Shown here one piece after another: positions 1 through 13,202 of a DNA stretch of 64,000 nucleotides. The translations under genes were made by a program, and so were the position numbers. Location of the stretch: contig NC_088305.1 of assembly GCF_032854445.1 (NCBI RefSeq), forward strand, positions 15,567,606 through 15,631,605, in the 5' to 3' direction. The notes beneath the pieces were generated by a model. The model did no database searches. It was given only the letters and a program-made list of their open reading frames with translations, and was not told where the DNA came from. How positions within the stretch are numbered: the first letter of the stretch is position 1; every line of letters starts with the position of its first letter. Source of the stretch: Liolophura sinensis. Lineage: Eukaryota > Mollusca > Polyplacophora > Chitonida > Chitonidae.

Positions 1-452
1 AGCAAAGTTCAAACAACACCTTGCATTTGGTTGTCTGCACACAGGAAAAAATCTGGTGAAATAAGTTATTAATGAACAAAGGTGGAGAGCTGAAGTAAAA
101 GTATACCTGATTGGATAACAAATTACAGTCTGTTTGTAGGAAGTTTTCATAGGAAGACTTAAGCAGAGCGGTCAAATCTAGGCACAAAAAGGGATGACAT
201 AAAAGCGTATTGATATATGCTGTGTTTGGCATGATTTACTGAAGCTGACAAAGACCATGTGACTCGGCCAGACAGACCACGTGACTCGGAATTTCTCGTT
301 TAAGTCTCTTCTCCAGTATTACAGATCTTTGTGATAATGTGTGAAAAACTAGTTCCGCACCTACAGGTAGCACAGGTGGTGAGACTTGCTTAGTGGCCCA
401 AAACATGATCAAGCAGCCGTCTCAAAACATGGTCAAAACATGGTCAAAACAT

Positions 453-866
453 GGGGGTTGGATAATAGCTATGGACTATGGTGGTTGGATAATAGCTATG
501 GACCATGGTGGTTGGATAATAGCTATAGACTATGATGGTTGGATAACAGCTATGGACTATGATGGTTGGATAATAGCTATGGACTATGGTGGTTGGATAA
601 TAGCTATGGACTATGGTGGTTGGATAATAGCTATGGACTATGGTGGTTAGATAATAGCTATGGACTATGGTGGTTAGATAATAGCTAATAGCTATGGACT
701 ATGGTGGTTAGATAATAGCTATGGACTATGGTCGTTAGATAATAGCTATGGACTATGGTGGGTGGATAATAGCTATGGACTATGGTGGGTGGATAACAGC
801 AATGGACTATGGTGGGTGGATAATAGCTATGAACTATGATGGTTGGATAATAGCTATGGACTATTG
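453..866. repeat. 27-bp minisatellite, about 15 copies
   Basis: Tandem copies of a 27-bp unit with core GGATAATAGCTATGGACTAT. The period is a multiple of three, so one frame stays open and reads as repeated GWIIAMDYG until point changes bring in stops. It is a repeat-derived frame, not a gene. One copy near 683 carries a small internal duplication of TAATAGC. Confidence 0.95.
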
Positions 867-2899
867 ACTTATCTGATTAGGTAATCCTGCAAAGATCAGT
901 ACTGCCCGAAGACCTTATTAAAAGTTCATGTGTGGCTGCATCAGGGTTACAGTATTTGACCTGCTTTGCCAGGTCATCAAGATTTGCATAGATTTGTCAG
1001 TTGATTTGTACTTCAGAATCTAGTCAAATGACAGTAAATGCTTTGTATCCCTACATTAAAATATAGATGTACATGAACCTTTGTTAAGTACATTTTAACA
1101 GTATCTCTGAAAGTCCAAAAAAAATATATAAAAAAATTTGACCCGATTTCCTAGTTTAGTGTATAAATTTTGCATACATGCTAATAAGTTCTGTGCGCAT
1201 GGAGATATTTTTTCCATATCCAAAATATTGACTCAGAAGCCCAATAACTGATTGATGATGTCCAGTCATGATTTTGACATCTGTGAAAAAAAATAAACTG
1301 GAAAAGTCCAAGCATGTCTTCATTACAAGAGAGCGAGAGGATATAACCGATCATTTGCAAGGCTTCTAGGGCTTGCTAATTGGATTGTGCTGACAATCAA
1401 ATGCATTGAAATGATAATGATATACACATACAAAGTAATCTTAGTCTACAAGGGCAGGGACGCATCATGGAACTGTTGTCAGTTTCATGACTTTACTATT
1501 TCGATAGTATTGTAAGGTATAGGAATATGTGACATGTAAAATAGGGTTGACAGACTAGATTTGAGTGCCTGTAGTCGCTTGATAATTCGCTTTTGAGGGA
1601 ATGTTCTAATATCATATCAGCAATAGTATTGGATTTCTCCATTGGAGATCTCTGCCTAAGCTGGTAATCATCACACCATTGATCTGTTTGCAAAAAAAAA
1701 AAAAAAAGATGCTACAAAAATATAAAACCTGATTGTGTCATGTGTAAAGAAAAACAAAACTTAAAGTTTGTCCGTAAAACTATTTTCATTAATTTATTTT
1801 TTTAGCTTTGTTTTTGCTGTGCCAAAAAGTAGGATAAAATATGGTGGCAGTTTCAGAACATATCAGAGTGATACATCACTTTCTTCCGTGTGTTTCTTGT
1901 ATATACCAGCCATCAAATTTTGATACTGTGCAGAAACAGATTCTCTCTTGCTGTTTGACTTTCACAGTGTTGATGAAAACCGAAACCCCATGGAATATGT
2001 CCAGAGACTGTGACGGAAATTAAGTTAAGCAGAGTTACATGGCCTAATTCGGTCGTCGCAGGGATTCCTGTCTAAGTATTGACCCCACAGACCAATCAAT
2101 AAGAGCTTAGGTCTGGGTGCCACAGGAGGTCCCATCTCAGCCAAGGCAGTGTCTGTGGCAAGTCACACCCAGGATGGCAAAGTTTTAGAGCAAAGATTCT
2201 GCTACATAACAAGGGGATAGATTGTATAACCCTGTTAAGACAAAGGTTTGAGCAAGAGTTTGAGAAAGCAAATCTTTTGGCAGAGACCTGAAGTCACTGC
2301 TGGTGGTCTTTCAGGGTTTGCTTAGCCAGACGGGATTATTAAGACAGTCAGTGTCAAGTAAAAAACTATGGTAAACCAAAAGTACGAGAAATAAAGCGTG
2401 CGGTTTAAATTTTCTAATAAGGTGAACAAGGCAGGAATTTCAAGGTAAGAAATGTAGAAAAAGTGCATCCCTAGATGATTCTTCTTGCATGAAGGCCTGT
2501 GGCCAATGCTTTTAGGTCCTTTTAGAGGCTGTGCTTGATTTCCTCATTGAACTTAAAAAAACCCTGAGAAAAAACACATCATCTATCATAGAAGTATATG
2601 TGATATACGGTATGGTCTGGTAGATAATGGCAGCACAGTGCAGTCCCACACATTGACATTAATAGAACATCACAAACAACTGGATAAGAAAATGCATAAT
2701 TTACAGTAAAATGGAAGAATTGGCTACCTATTAACAAATTTGTTTTTCTGTTGTCATAGTTGTGAAATATTTTTGAATATGGCATAAAACTCCTATCAAA
2801 TATATTTCAGCTTTTGTTGAACAGTGGCAGTTTGGTGTAGTTATGTACCTGCAAGCATATAAGAGGGTCACACATTGCATTGTGTTATAAGAGTGTCTT

Positions 2900-3302
2900 A
2901 TTACAACAAAAATGACCGCTTCTGTGGCTTTCTAGTTAAAGTGCCCACTTTATAAAGGCCGAGAGACCAGGGGTCAAACCTGGGTGATGGGTCAGACTTC
3001 AAATATAGGGTACTTGTTAGCTGTCTCACTTGCCGCACACAAGCACTGAGAGGTTAGAGCAAGGAAACAGGACTGGTTGGGTAGGTGTCAGTATAATGTG
3101 ATGCGGTGGGGTGTCCTGTCTGGTGTCTTTGGCATGATGCTTTGATGGCGGCATCACTTTGGCGGCATGAATACTCCCTGCCACAAGAAGACACAGTATA
3201 CATGTATGTACACACAGTTAAGTACTCCTCGTCATCATTAGACTGGAACATTGTTGAGTAAAAGATAAAACCCTAAACATACATATATAGATTACAACAA
3301 AA
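2900..3302 (+). mobile_element. SINE family C, full length with 12-bp target-site duplication
   Basis: The element body runs from about 2912 to 3290. Its head resembles a tRNA, with an A-box-like GTGGCTTTCTAGTTAAAGTG and a B-box-like GGTCAAACCTGG. The middle matches the copy at 28683 in the block reading GCGGCATCACTTTGGCG and in AAGAAGACACAGTATA. It ends in ATTGTTGAGTAAAAGATAAAACC. The flanks are perfect 12-bp direct repeats, ATTACAACAAAA at 2900-2911 and 3291-3302, as expected for a LINE-mobilised SINE. Confidence 0.8.
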
Positions 3303-3759
3303 CTGTTAAATCTATTGTTAAGCCAGCATTTCACGATGGTCAAATTTCAGTACACTTGTATATTTTCATCCAAAAGTGTATTAATCTAATAGCTTGACCT
3401 ACTTGTAGGCTTTTTGTTTTTTCTCTTGATTTAATTGAACTCAAAATAATTTCTCACCTATTTGTTAAGCCATGGAATGTAAGGTTGTCTATATTGTTAT
3501 TTCTTGACAGATTGCATACACATCAGAGATCAAGGTTGTTTGCATGGCTTTTTTAATCCCCTGGAGTTTTCCCACTAGTGTATGTCACAACCTGTGAAAT
3601 TACCATCGGATACTTAACTCTGTTTTAATATAGATTAGTAGTTTAATATAAGTGTAATACAGCTGGTGGTATGGCTTGTCAAGCATACCATGAACTTGAC
3701 AAAACTATATTTTCCACTGGTCAGGTCAGTTTTGTAAAAAATGTTAAAAATTAGAACTT

Positions 3760-4165
3760 GTCAAAAGTCCTTTTAAAGTCCCCCTGTAAAGCACTGTTTA
3801 AATCCCTGAGAAGTTCCGGCTTCTAGAGCACTTCTAGTTATGGAGCGCAAGGGAAGTCCCTTTGAGCAGTGTGACCCATCATTGGGAAGTCCCTCTGAAG
3901 TCTGATAATGTAAATAAAGCATCAAAGGGATTTCCTGGAATTATGAAGCCCCTCCAGAGGAGTCTCCTAGAAGCACCCCTGAAGTCCCTTAAAATCACCT
4001 CTGAAGTCCTCTGTACACCTCCAAAAAGTTCCTTGTACACCTCCAAGAGGTCTCCTGGAAGAGCCCCTGGAAGTCCCTTAAAAGCACCCATGAAGTGTCT
4101 TAGGAGCACCCCGAAGTCCGTAATAGCTCCCCCTGAAGTCCGTTGGAATCACCCCAGGTCAATCA
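3760..4165. repeat. Degenerate short tandem repeat (GAAGTCCCTCT-like motif)
   Basis: An irregular cluster of diverged 15-25 bp units built on GAAGTCCC/GAAGCCCC and CTCCTGGAAG. It keeps an open frame on both strands (3862-4290 + and 3879-4109 -), giving low-complexity P/L/K/S-rich peptides that resemble no family I know. A similar motif recurs at 14660-15400. I read it as an old minisatellite, not a gene. Confidence 0.6.
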
Positions 4166-4448
4166 TTGTACGCTTACAATGTAACAGAAAGCAGATATTC
4201 TATAAATGGTTTGGTTTATACAGTAGACTTGCATGTAGCAAGCTCATTACAAAAACTACCCTTATCTTCAACCTGCACATGGAGGTGTGATATCAGGTGG
4301 GATGATATGAGACGATGAAATCCTGTATAGTTTATTCTGGATCCCCATATACGTGTTCAGTGTATGGATGGATGAAGTGGATAGAAGGTCTACATCGTCA
4401 TTAGTCTGCATTGTTAATTGACCATATATTTGTGAAGGAATTCAGGTT

Positions 4449-4708
4449 CTCCGTGGCACAGTGGTTATAGTGTGCCTGTGTGATATAATGACTCTCATAT
4501 AAGAGACTCTCATAAATGCTGTCGCTGTGGGTTCAAGTCCACCTCTTGCTGGATTTCTCTCCAGTCGTATGTGGGAAGGTCTGCCAGGAAATTGCAGAAG
4601 GTCGTTGGCTCAGCTTGGTTTCCTGCCACCATAATGCTGGCTTCCGTTGTATAAGTGAAATATTCTTGAGTTCGGCGTAACACACATATCACATATATAA
4701 ATAAATTC
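4449..4708 (+). mobile_element. SINE family A, near full length, diverged
   Basis: Begins CTCCGTGGCACAGTGG (A box) and has a B box in GTGGGTTCAAGTCC. The body includes GTGGGAAGGTCTGCC, CCACCATAATGCTGG and GTATAAGTGAAATATTCTTG, and it ends in a short ATAAATAAA tail. It has a small internal duplication (GACTCTCATA) near the head. It is clearly older than the copy at 62415. Confidence 0.85.
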
Positions 4709-4877
4709 TGACAGAATTCATAGCAGAGTGTGCATGGTAGCTATATATGTGTATGCACATGTATGAAGTATATCACTGGCAGTTGTCCAGTCACACAACA
4801 TTCCTCAGGTTTGGAGCCATGAAGCATGAAGCAACATGTTCATCTGAGCTTGTTGATTATTGACGAGTAAATTCCGT

Positions 4878-5015
4878 GTACTCTGTGCTAGTGGCGACCT
4901 CTGGTGACTATAGGCAACGGTATGTATTCTGTGCTAGTGGCGACCTCTGGTGACTATAGGCAACGTTATGTACTCTGTGCTAGTGGCGACCTTTGGTGAC
5001 TATAGGCAACGGTAG
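4878..5015. repeat. 46-bp tandem repeat, 3 copies
   Basis: Three near-identical units starting at 4878, 4924 and 4970, each with GTAYTCTGTGCTAGTGGCGA followed by CCTCTGGTGACTATAGGCAA. Only a few substitutions separate the copies. Confidence 0.95.
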
Positions 5016-5305
5016 AAATCACTTCAGACCACTTGGCTCTGACGACCTTGGCAGAAAGTTGTCACATGTCAGTCCAACAAATCTCCTTGGACTAAACTTC
5101 TACTTGACTCTCCGTTGCTATAGCAACATACATGTATGTCTAATATGTCAGGAAGCTCAGTCCAGTGCTGAAGTTGTGCTGAGGTTGTGGAATTTCTGGA
5201 AAAAAGAATCAAAGTTAATTCAAAATTCCAGTGAATTTGTGGAATGTTATTCTTGGCTGTGTTTATTTGAAATGATTGAAAATGAATTGATTGGTTGAGT
5301 AACAT

Positions 5306-5530
5306 AAATATTCTTGGTAATCATGTATTCTTGGTAATCATGTACTTTTGGTAATCGCGTACTCTTGGTAATCATGTATTCTTGGTAATTATGTATTCTT
5401 GGTAATCGCGTACACTTGGTAATCATGTATTCTTGGTAATCATGTACTCTTGGTAATCGCGTACTCTTGGTATTCATATACTCTTGGTAATCATGCACTC
5501 TTGGTAATCATGTACTCTTTGTAATTATGG
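5306..5530. repeat. 17-bp minisatellite, about 13 copies
   Basis: Tandem TATTCTTGGTAATCATG units alternate irregularly with TACTCTTGGTAATCGCG variants. The minus-strand frame at 5247-5498 (repeated HDYQEYMITKSTRLPRV-like peptide) is a by-product of the period. Confidence 0.95.
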
Positions 5531-5660
5531 GTAAGGAGGTTGACTATCCCAGTCCACAAGAGCGGGGGGATTTAGTAAAATAGCTCTAAATTCAGTTTGA
5601 CTGTTTTTCAACAAAATAAAATAAATAATAAAGTGACAATAGAATTTGTTAATATGTACA

Positions 5661-5840
5661 TTTACCCTAATGCCTTAAACTTTTCCCATCTGAAAAAGCA
5701 ACTTTCAGTGCAATTTATGCACATTTTTAATTTTATTTTAAAGACAAAACTGCATTGGTTGCATGGATTTGGAAATTTCATGGCTTCACAAAAAGTGTAA
5801 TTTTATCAGTCTTACACAGAAAAATGCTTTCAGAATTACA
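5661..5840 (+). mobile_element. MITE-like element (AACCTTTTC family), diverged copy
   Basis: Aligns by eye to the copies at 47321-47517 and 60138-60352: ACCCTAATGCCTTAAACTTT at the left, then GACAAAACTGCATTGGTT, TTTCATGGCTTCACAAAAAG and ACACAGAAAAATGCTTTCAG. The right terminal inverted repeat is missing or decayed. Confidence 0.6.
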
Positions 5841-7302
5841 GTACATACATGTATATATGACACATGTATAACTTTGATTTTATTATTTTTTGCTGATTGA
5901 TATTTAGCTCAATAATTTTGGGGCAATATATCATAGTATGTCATGGCCATATGTTGTCATGCCTGCATGACATGTAAATGCATGTGATGATCTAGTAGCT
6001 GTTGGAAGCTTAATGTTTTATGAATCTACCTTTCCTTTCAATACTCATAATCTAAAAGGTAATTTATACAAATTTCCTCTTATTGAAGGTTGAAGTGCAA
6101 AGCCTTTGGAGACTGATTTTTTCACTTTTGTGTATTCTTTTTTTGCCTTGTATTCGTCAGTGATCCGTCACTCTCTGGGAAGTAAGAGGGTCAATACCTG
6201 TTAATGGCAAGATTGATCAATGAAATTGGAAAACCAATATCGGCATCAAGCGCCAATTTGTCATGAATTCAGTGATGGTGGTAAAAACTAGCCATGGGCC
6301 GCCCGGCACTAATCAGGCTGATGTTTTGTCAGGGCTGTGAACATGAAAATGAAACGAAAGCCAGGTGAAAATACGATCAATAAGTGTCATTCAATGAGAA
6401 ATGGGGATTTAAAGTGGAAGAGGCATTCAACTTGTTCGTCACTCACTGCCAGGGAACAAAGTGCTTACTGTTGCAGTTGTTGCTAAAGTGCTTGAGCCTG
6501 ACAGTTTTTTCATGTTGGAACCTCAGCAATTTGACGTGTTTAATTTGCAGGCTTGAAGCATTGCAGATATATAATATGGTGCCTTATGCGTATACCATGT
6601 TTATATTTGCGAAATATTTTTCCTGTACAAACTTTTCCAGTGTTTTTACTTTTACCCTACAATAGTAGCTAGATAAAAAAAAACAAAATAAATATTAGAA
6701 TTTTTTGGTAAAAAGAACAATAAAAGCAGATTGATATGTCAAGAATAACCATTTTTAGCCTGAATCAATGTTTATTACAAATTCAGTGCATTACAAGTTA
6801 GCCATACACTAAATTTGTCTGACAAACTCATTGTTACTCTAATGATCCATTCGCCTGAAGTGTGGGGGGTTTCGCAAATGCACCAGTCATAGAGTGGGTA
6901 CAAGTTGGGTTTTGTAAGCTTTTCAAATCAGTGTGAAGACCAGTGCGCCAGATGATTTTTATGGGAAACTGGTCCCAGCACAGTGTTTAGTCAAGAGACT
7001 TTCAGTCCTTGTTAAATACCGCATTAAAATCATTCACTCAAAAGATGTCTGAGAAGACTTCATTACAATATGTTCATAAGTGACAATTTACTACAAAACA
7101 ACGTTAATTGGGTCTCAAATTACATCATTCTCTTAGGTTCTCTCGGGCTTAGATATGTCTGCATGACATGCTCACTCCATAACCAGTGTTACCATCACTG
7201 TATTCATGGTGCTGGTAAACACTGGCTAAACTACATAACGTGAGAAGTTTTAAATTAAGTTAGTCGATCTTGTGCATTATATTTACATGATCTCTACTGT
7301 AT

Positions 7303-7512
7303 TGACACTAGTATACTTGTTGTAAATGTTACATACTAGTCGTAAGTAAATACTAGTTGTATACTTGCTGTAAATGTTATAAGTATACTAGTTGACACTA
7401 GTATACTTGCTGTAAATGTTATATATACTAGTTGTAAGAAAATACTTGTATACTGGTTGTAAATGTTATAAGTATACTAGTTGACACTAGTATACTTATT
7501 GTAAATGTTATA
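7303..7512. repeat. Complex tandem repeat with embedded perfect inverted repeats
   Basis: About four diverged units mix TGTATACTTGCTGTAAATGT with ACTAGT-containing segments. Two copies of a 12-bp inverted repeat occur (AAGTATACTAGT, spacer TGAC, ACTAGTATACTT), at 7381-7408 and 7470-7497. No open frame depends on it. Confidence 0.8.
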
Positions 7513-9028
7513 TGTCTACTGTGTGTCTTCACAAAATGAAATGTTACATGTTTGTATGCTCATGGGCCAGTCTGGTTTGAGGCAGTATAATAAAATATCA
7601 ATTTTACAGTGGAATGGATTGGACAAATTCAGAGAAAGACCAATTTGCTTTGCTATATCATGTAGCAAATTATCAAGCATTCGGCACATACAGGCATATA
7701 CATGTACTGCTACATATGTTACATTGTATTGATAATTTAGTTCTATCCTGTTGCTTCAAAGCAAGTGTCAATCAATTTGGTATATATGCAGGGGATGAAG
7801 ATTATAATGAGGGAGCTCATTAGAAGGTGCATGTAGTAAATGGATGATAAGGCAGTTGCCTACCGTGACCAGTTCTCCTATTTAGCTTCATTTAATTACC
7901 TGTATTATATGACACTTTTTCAGTCATTCATCAGTGAAGATGAAAAATTCATCATTAGGCACCAATCATTATTTTTATTTTATGGGCAAAATACATGTTA
8001 CTCTTTTTTTTCAATGTCGGAAGAGGGTAAGAAAATAAACACAACTCTGGCAAATCATCTAATTTATGGGGTTAACTAATGTTTACATGATCCAAAAAAA
8101 AAGAAAAGAAAAAAAAAAACCCAAAGAAAAACAGGAAAACAAAATTTAGTGATGGATTTTCAATTTTATTTTTATTTCAGTTTTGGATATATTTTTTTTC
8201 GAGTCCGCTCGCCTGTAAAACAAATAAGTACATTTGCATTAAGTTACATTACATTTTGTTTGTATAAACTATTAGATGTGGTCCTGTGATTCTCTTGCAT
8301 CATTATATTCAAAGTGTAAGACCATATTAATGATGTTCAGTTTTTATGGGGAGGTCAGAAGTTCAGGGCAGGTGTGATTTGCATTATCTTTTACTCAGCA
8401 GCAAGGTGTAAGTCATTTTTGCCACCTATGGAAATCGTGGTTCATGATTGGTCCCATGGACAGCTGGTGCAATTATCAGGGATCAAAGGCTCGGTGAAGC
8501 CTACCAGACGAATGGGCTGTTTGCTCCTAAATTAATCCACGAAGTTGTTCCCCACTGACGAGGACTTGCTGTGTCAGAGAAATTTCTGTTGGTAATCAAC
8601 GCTCTGTGGTCATTCGTGCTGCTCTTGCCTCACCAATATCCAGCTTCTCGTGATTTGTTTGTCTAAAAGCTTATTTGAGGAGATGCGCCAGGCAGCTTGA
8701 GAGCAGAAACAGATTGCCAGCAGTCGCTATGCCTTTATTGCAATTTATCCACTTTATCAGACCAATGAATTCTTATTAAAAATAAATGTATTTGCTATAA
8801 AACTCCCAAGATCTAAATCCTCTCTTTGTTGCTAGGATTTCCAGCTGAAGTTTCTATATACAGCTGAAAGGTGTGATGAAACAGAGTTAAGTACATGATC
8901 AAATGAAGGACCATGCCATTTTCTTGATCATCCAAACCTGATAATGTATGCAAATCTGCTTTATGCAAACAACATCCTTTGAATCAAAAAGAGAAAATAG
9001 TGATGCTTATATGGATTGAGCTCTTTGA

Positions 9029-9036
9029 TGACGTCA
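9029..9036. promoter_or_regulatory. Perfect CRE palindrome TGACGTCA (isolated)
   Basis: An exact CREB/ATF consensus site lies in non-repetitive sequence at the edge of a stretch with octamer-like ATGCAAAT (8949-8956). Binding is only a possibility. A single 8-mer can occur by chance in 64 kb. Confidence 0.25.
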
Positions 9037-9191
9037 CGATTTCAGTAATTTATGCAGAAAAAAAGAAATCTCTTTACACTTAATATGTGCAAATGTACAA
9101 GAGAAAAATGTTCTTTGTTTCTTATGTGTAAAAGTGCAATATCCGGGATGAAAAAAATTTTGGTTTTAAGAGAAAACTGATTTATGAATTG

Positions 9192-9735
9192 TAGGCAGGA
9201 TATCTTCCTTGGACTGTCAGTATTTCTTAATTGGAGTGCCAGGGTTTCTTCCGTGAACATTCAGGACTTTTTCCTTGAACATTCAGGGTTTCTTCCTTGA
9301 GCATTCATGATCCCTTCCTTGGACTGGTAGCGTCTCCCTTGAACAGTTAGGGTTTTTTCCTTGGGCATTCATGGTTTCTTCCTTGGACTGTTAGCATTTC
9401 TTCCTTAGACATTCAGAGTTTTTTCCTTGAACATGCAGGGTTTCTTTCTTGAACATTCAGGGTTCTTCCTTGAGCATTCATGATCCCTTCCTTGGACTGG
9501 TAGCGCCTTCCTTGAACAGTCAGGGTTTCTTCCTTGAACTGTCAGCATTTCTTTCTTGAACATTCAGGATTTCTTCCTTGGACTGTCAGCATTTCTTCCT
9601 TGAACATTCAGCATTTCTTCCTTGGACTGTCTGCATTTCTTCCTTGAACATTCAGGATTTCTTCCTTGGACCGTCAGCTTTTCTTCCTTGAACACTCAGG
9701 ATTTCTTCCTTGGAATGTCAGCAGTTCTTTCTCAG
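9192..9735. repeat. 22-bp minisatellite, about 24 copies of two interleaved variants
   Basis: Units of the form TTTCTTCCTTGAACATTCAG alternate with TTTCTTCCTTGGACTGTCAG. Some copies are shortened (TCCCTTCCTTGGACTGGTAG). The array is strongly pyrimidine/purine-asymmetric, and the + strand is T-rich. Confidence 0.9.
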
Positions 9736-10987
9736 ACTGTGTCTGGATATAGAGGAGGCGTTTAGTAGAGGCTGGTTCAGTATAGTAATATGCATGGGCC
9801 AAGATGTAGATCAGTGTATGTGAATACCATATTTGATTGGTGTCCTAAAGAACACTCACTGAATGGACAAAACCATTATATGGGACCATTTGGCTGTAAT
9901 AAGAGCTGTTATATGTAGTCTAAATTTTTTTCGTGATGCTCTTTTGTCCTTGACAGCCAGTATGGGCTTTAGATAAACCATAGCTTAATCCAGACTGAAC
10001 TTTTCTCTGTTGCCTCTGGCTAGAGCGCGATCAAATAATCCTTGGTAGCAGGATTCCTGTTCGCTGATGGGACAGAACCATACTTCATTCTCTGAAGTTA
10101 GTGAACAAGTGAAGTGCTGTTTCAAAGCGGGGATTATGCTGATCAATATGTATGAGTTGGTCAGTGGGGAATGGTCAATGTGGCCACTTTCCTGCTCCTA
10201 CCCTTTTCTCGCAGGCTTACACTGCTGGAGGACCCGAATGGAACGCATTGTGTACTGGGGATTGCACCTTTTCTTGCCATGCTTGCCATAGTCGACCGAG
10301 GCCTTAGGTTCTTCACTAATGCCCACCACCTCTCAGAGGGATTCAATTACAGATATTGTATGCCTTGTTGATTGTGCCTCGTACAAAAGTTTACACATGT
10401 TGGTTGTGCCATGAGTATAATCGATAGATACTTCAGAATATTGAATTAGCAGCACACCTGCATCCATGGTGTGTGTTCGTTTCTTTTCGGAACGTTAAAG
10501 CTGTCAAGTAGCCAATGACAACACGAAACCATATTCACTCACGGACTCTCATTCTGCTTTAGTCAACACTCAAAATAAAAAACTGTGTCTGTATTCTGTC
10601 TTCTCTGTGGTTGAATTGACACAGAAGTGAAATAACATTTTTACAGTTGGGCGCCTTTCCTTTCCTCATCTTAAAGATCTATTTTTCTTCAAAACACTTC
10701 ATTATACTCCTAAGATACTCCTACGGTTGTTCTTACAGTGACACCTAGACACCTAGCTGATGGCAATTAGCATATGCTATGCACATGTAGAGTATTCTGG
10801 TTTGCTATTGGTTGAAAGTCAGTCATTAGACACAAACTGTCACCCAATTATTCAAAAATAGGCTGAGAATTTGTACAAATCAGATGCAATCAGGAGTAAT
10901 ATAATTAATATCTTGCTGCATGTTGTCATCAGTTTTTACAATATTTGTGTTGCGTGTACATATAGAACTTCCTGTGAAGTTTCTTTT

Positions 10988-11051
10988 AGAGAATGGACAT
11001 GTTGCGTAAGAGAATGGACATGTTGTGTAAGAGAATGGACATGTTGCGTAA
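10988..11051. repeat. 21-bp tandem repeat, 3 copies
   Basis: Three copies of AGAGAATGGACATGTTGCGTA, differing at one base. Short and local. Confidence 0.95.
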
Positions 11052-13202
11052 GTCAAATTGTTGATGATGTCGTTTACGGTTAAATTTGTTCACTGTCTGA
11101 ATTTTGTTCAAGTTTTGCAACTTTTGAATCAAGAAGGTGTGCAGTCCATCTAGTTATTAAAACAAATCTCCATCAGAAAACAACTGCTATTATGGGAAGA
11201 CATGAAAATAATGTTGGCATCATTTTGGAAATTTACATGTAAAGCAGACGATATTCTCCAAACACCACCTATAAACCTGGACCATCACACAGGTGAAAAC
11301 TTCCTGAGCATGGCGATAAATACCAATCAGATAATTTAATAAGTATAGCAGACTGTTTTCTTAGGCATGTTAGGTAAAAAATTGTGCAAAAATGGTTTAA
11401 CTTGACCATTCTGTACGGGCATAAACCCTTATATAGGGATATGTTTTGTTTAAATCATATAATACGGCATTATGTTATCAACAACTACTATAATTTATAC
11501 TTTATTGCTCATTGAATCTTTCGCCTTACCTATTAAGGTCAAAATATAGGTAAAAATTTTGTGAATTTTAGTTCAGCAATAAGCTAGCTACATGTGCCAG
11601 TTTAATCTGTAAATACATTGGTTTCGGTTTGGAGTTGCTGTAACAAGTAGATAATTGGCTGTTTAAAATCTCGGAATCTCAAAGGTTTATGTGTCCAAGA
11701 GTGAGACCTTTTTTCATTATGTACATCTAGCCTACCTGCATGGACATGCAGAGCCATTTTGCTGTAATTGTCATAATATGTTTCATTTCATTTCAAGTCA
11801 AGGTCTCTTAATATACTTTTACAGAAATCTGGGTTCAACAAAAAAGCTACAAAATAGGGAGCTGTCTGTACTTCTTAATGTTTTGATTATAATGCAAAAT
11901 CATTGTTTGACAAAAGCAAATTATCCTCAGAGCAAACATTCTGCTTTTTGGTCTGCATCTTAAATTGGCTACCTGGAAATTAAATCCATATGGTGCCTTG
12001 GAATTGGGAAGAAAAAGATTGAAACGTTATCTGTAGGCTATTGCCTCTGAAGACAGCCATAGGATGAGAAAATTATTGGCTGCAGACAGTTCAAATAATA
12101 GAGAGAAATGCTGAGGTAACATCTAGCCTACGTCATCAGTCTTCACACAAGGCAGTCTTTGACAGTATTTAATGTTGAAATCGTTAAAAGAGCTATTGGA
12201 AAAATAAAATTACCTGTCAATATTTGTGGAGGCATTTTCCCCAATGGTTAAAATTGGACGTGAATATTTTTGCCCTTGAGGATGGAACTGTTCTGTATGG
12301 AGGATTATTCAAGGATAAAACGAGAGTTGTGGCCTGGGTGATGGATTGTGATGTTGAACCCTGTAATTCTCACAGCAAATGGAACAGGAGAGGTGTGTGG
12401 GAGGAGTTATCACCATGACTCTGGTGCTCAAACTGCTGCCTAATGTGGGCTACTTACATCATCATTGCTCAGTCGTTTAAAGGCAGGAAGCAAGCCCTGG
12501 GATTTGAGACGTGTAGCTTTAAATATCTTGCCAATGGTGGAGTCCATAATGGCTCACGGGAACGGTATGATCACGGTTGATATAGAGAGGATTTAGAACA
12601 AATTCAGTACAGACATATTGGGCAACACCAAAAAAACACCCACACTCTTAAGAGAGGAAGGCAAATGTTGTCAATAGCAGATCCAATTACAAAAGCTTTC
12701 AGACTAACGAAAATGAAGGTCTATTATGGAAGACCAAAAAAGTAGCCCAAGAGCAATTTTGGCATTGGGAGGAAAACATCCAAGCTGCATTTCATAGGAA
12801 AGCCATTATTTGCACATTTCAAGAGATGGCTCACTAGATATTGACCATTATGTTTGAGTTTGTTATCTAATCAGATAGACTCAGGTCCGCTGGATATATT
12901 CTGGCTTCACCAAGGAGTTTTTGCTACCGTCTGTGCCTTTATAATGCTCCCAACAATCAGATGGTGGGATGAATCAGTCGAATGCTTGGCGAATGAAAGT
13001 GTTGTACATGTGGTGAATAGATCTGCAATATCATGTACAAATTGTGGATTGCATGTCTTGAAACATCGATTTTCAGCATACATGTATCTTTACCAGATGT
13101 AAACCAGAGAATAATGTTTCAGACTTTGTGATTCTACTATAGAGCATATGTTTTTAACTAATCTTCATGGTGCCAACATATCTGTATAATTTAGTGCTAT
13201 CA

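Noticed and set aside
393-650. 85-residue + frame
   Set aside because: It is the translation of the 27-bp minisatellite; no independent coding evidence.
3862-4290. 142-residue + frame with an overlapping minus frame
   Set aside because: Low-complexity P/L/K/S-rich text from a degenerate repeat, open on both strands; no family resemblance and no splice context.
12224-12418. + frame beginning MWRHFPQWLKLDV
   Set aside because: Amino acid make-up looks protein-like, but there is no recognisable domain, no supporting splice sites and it is short; most likely chance.
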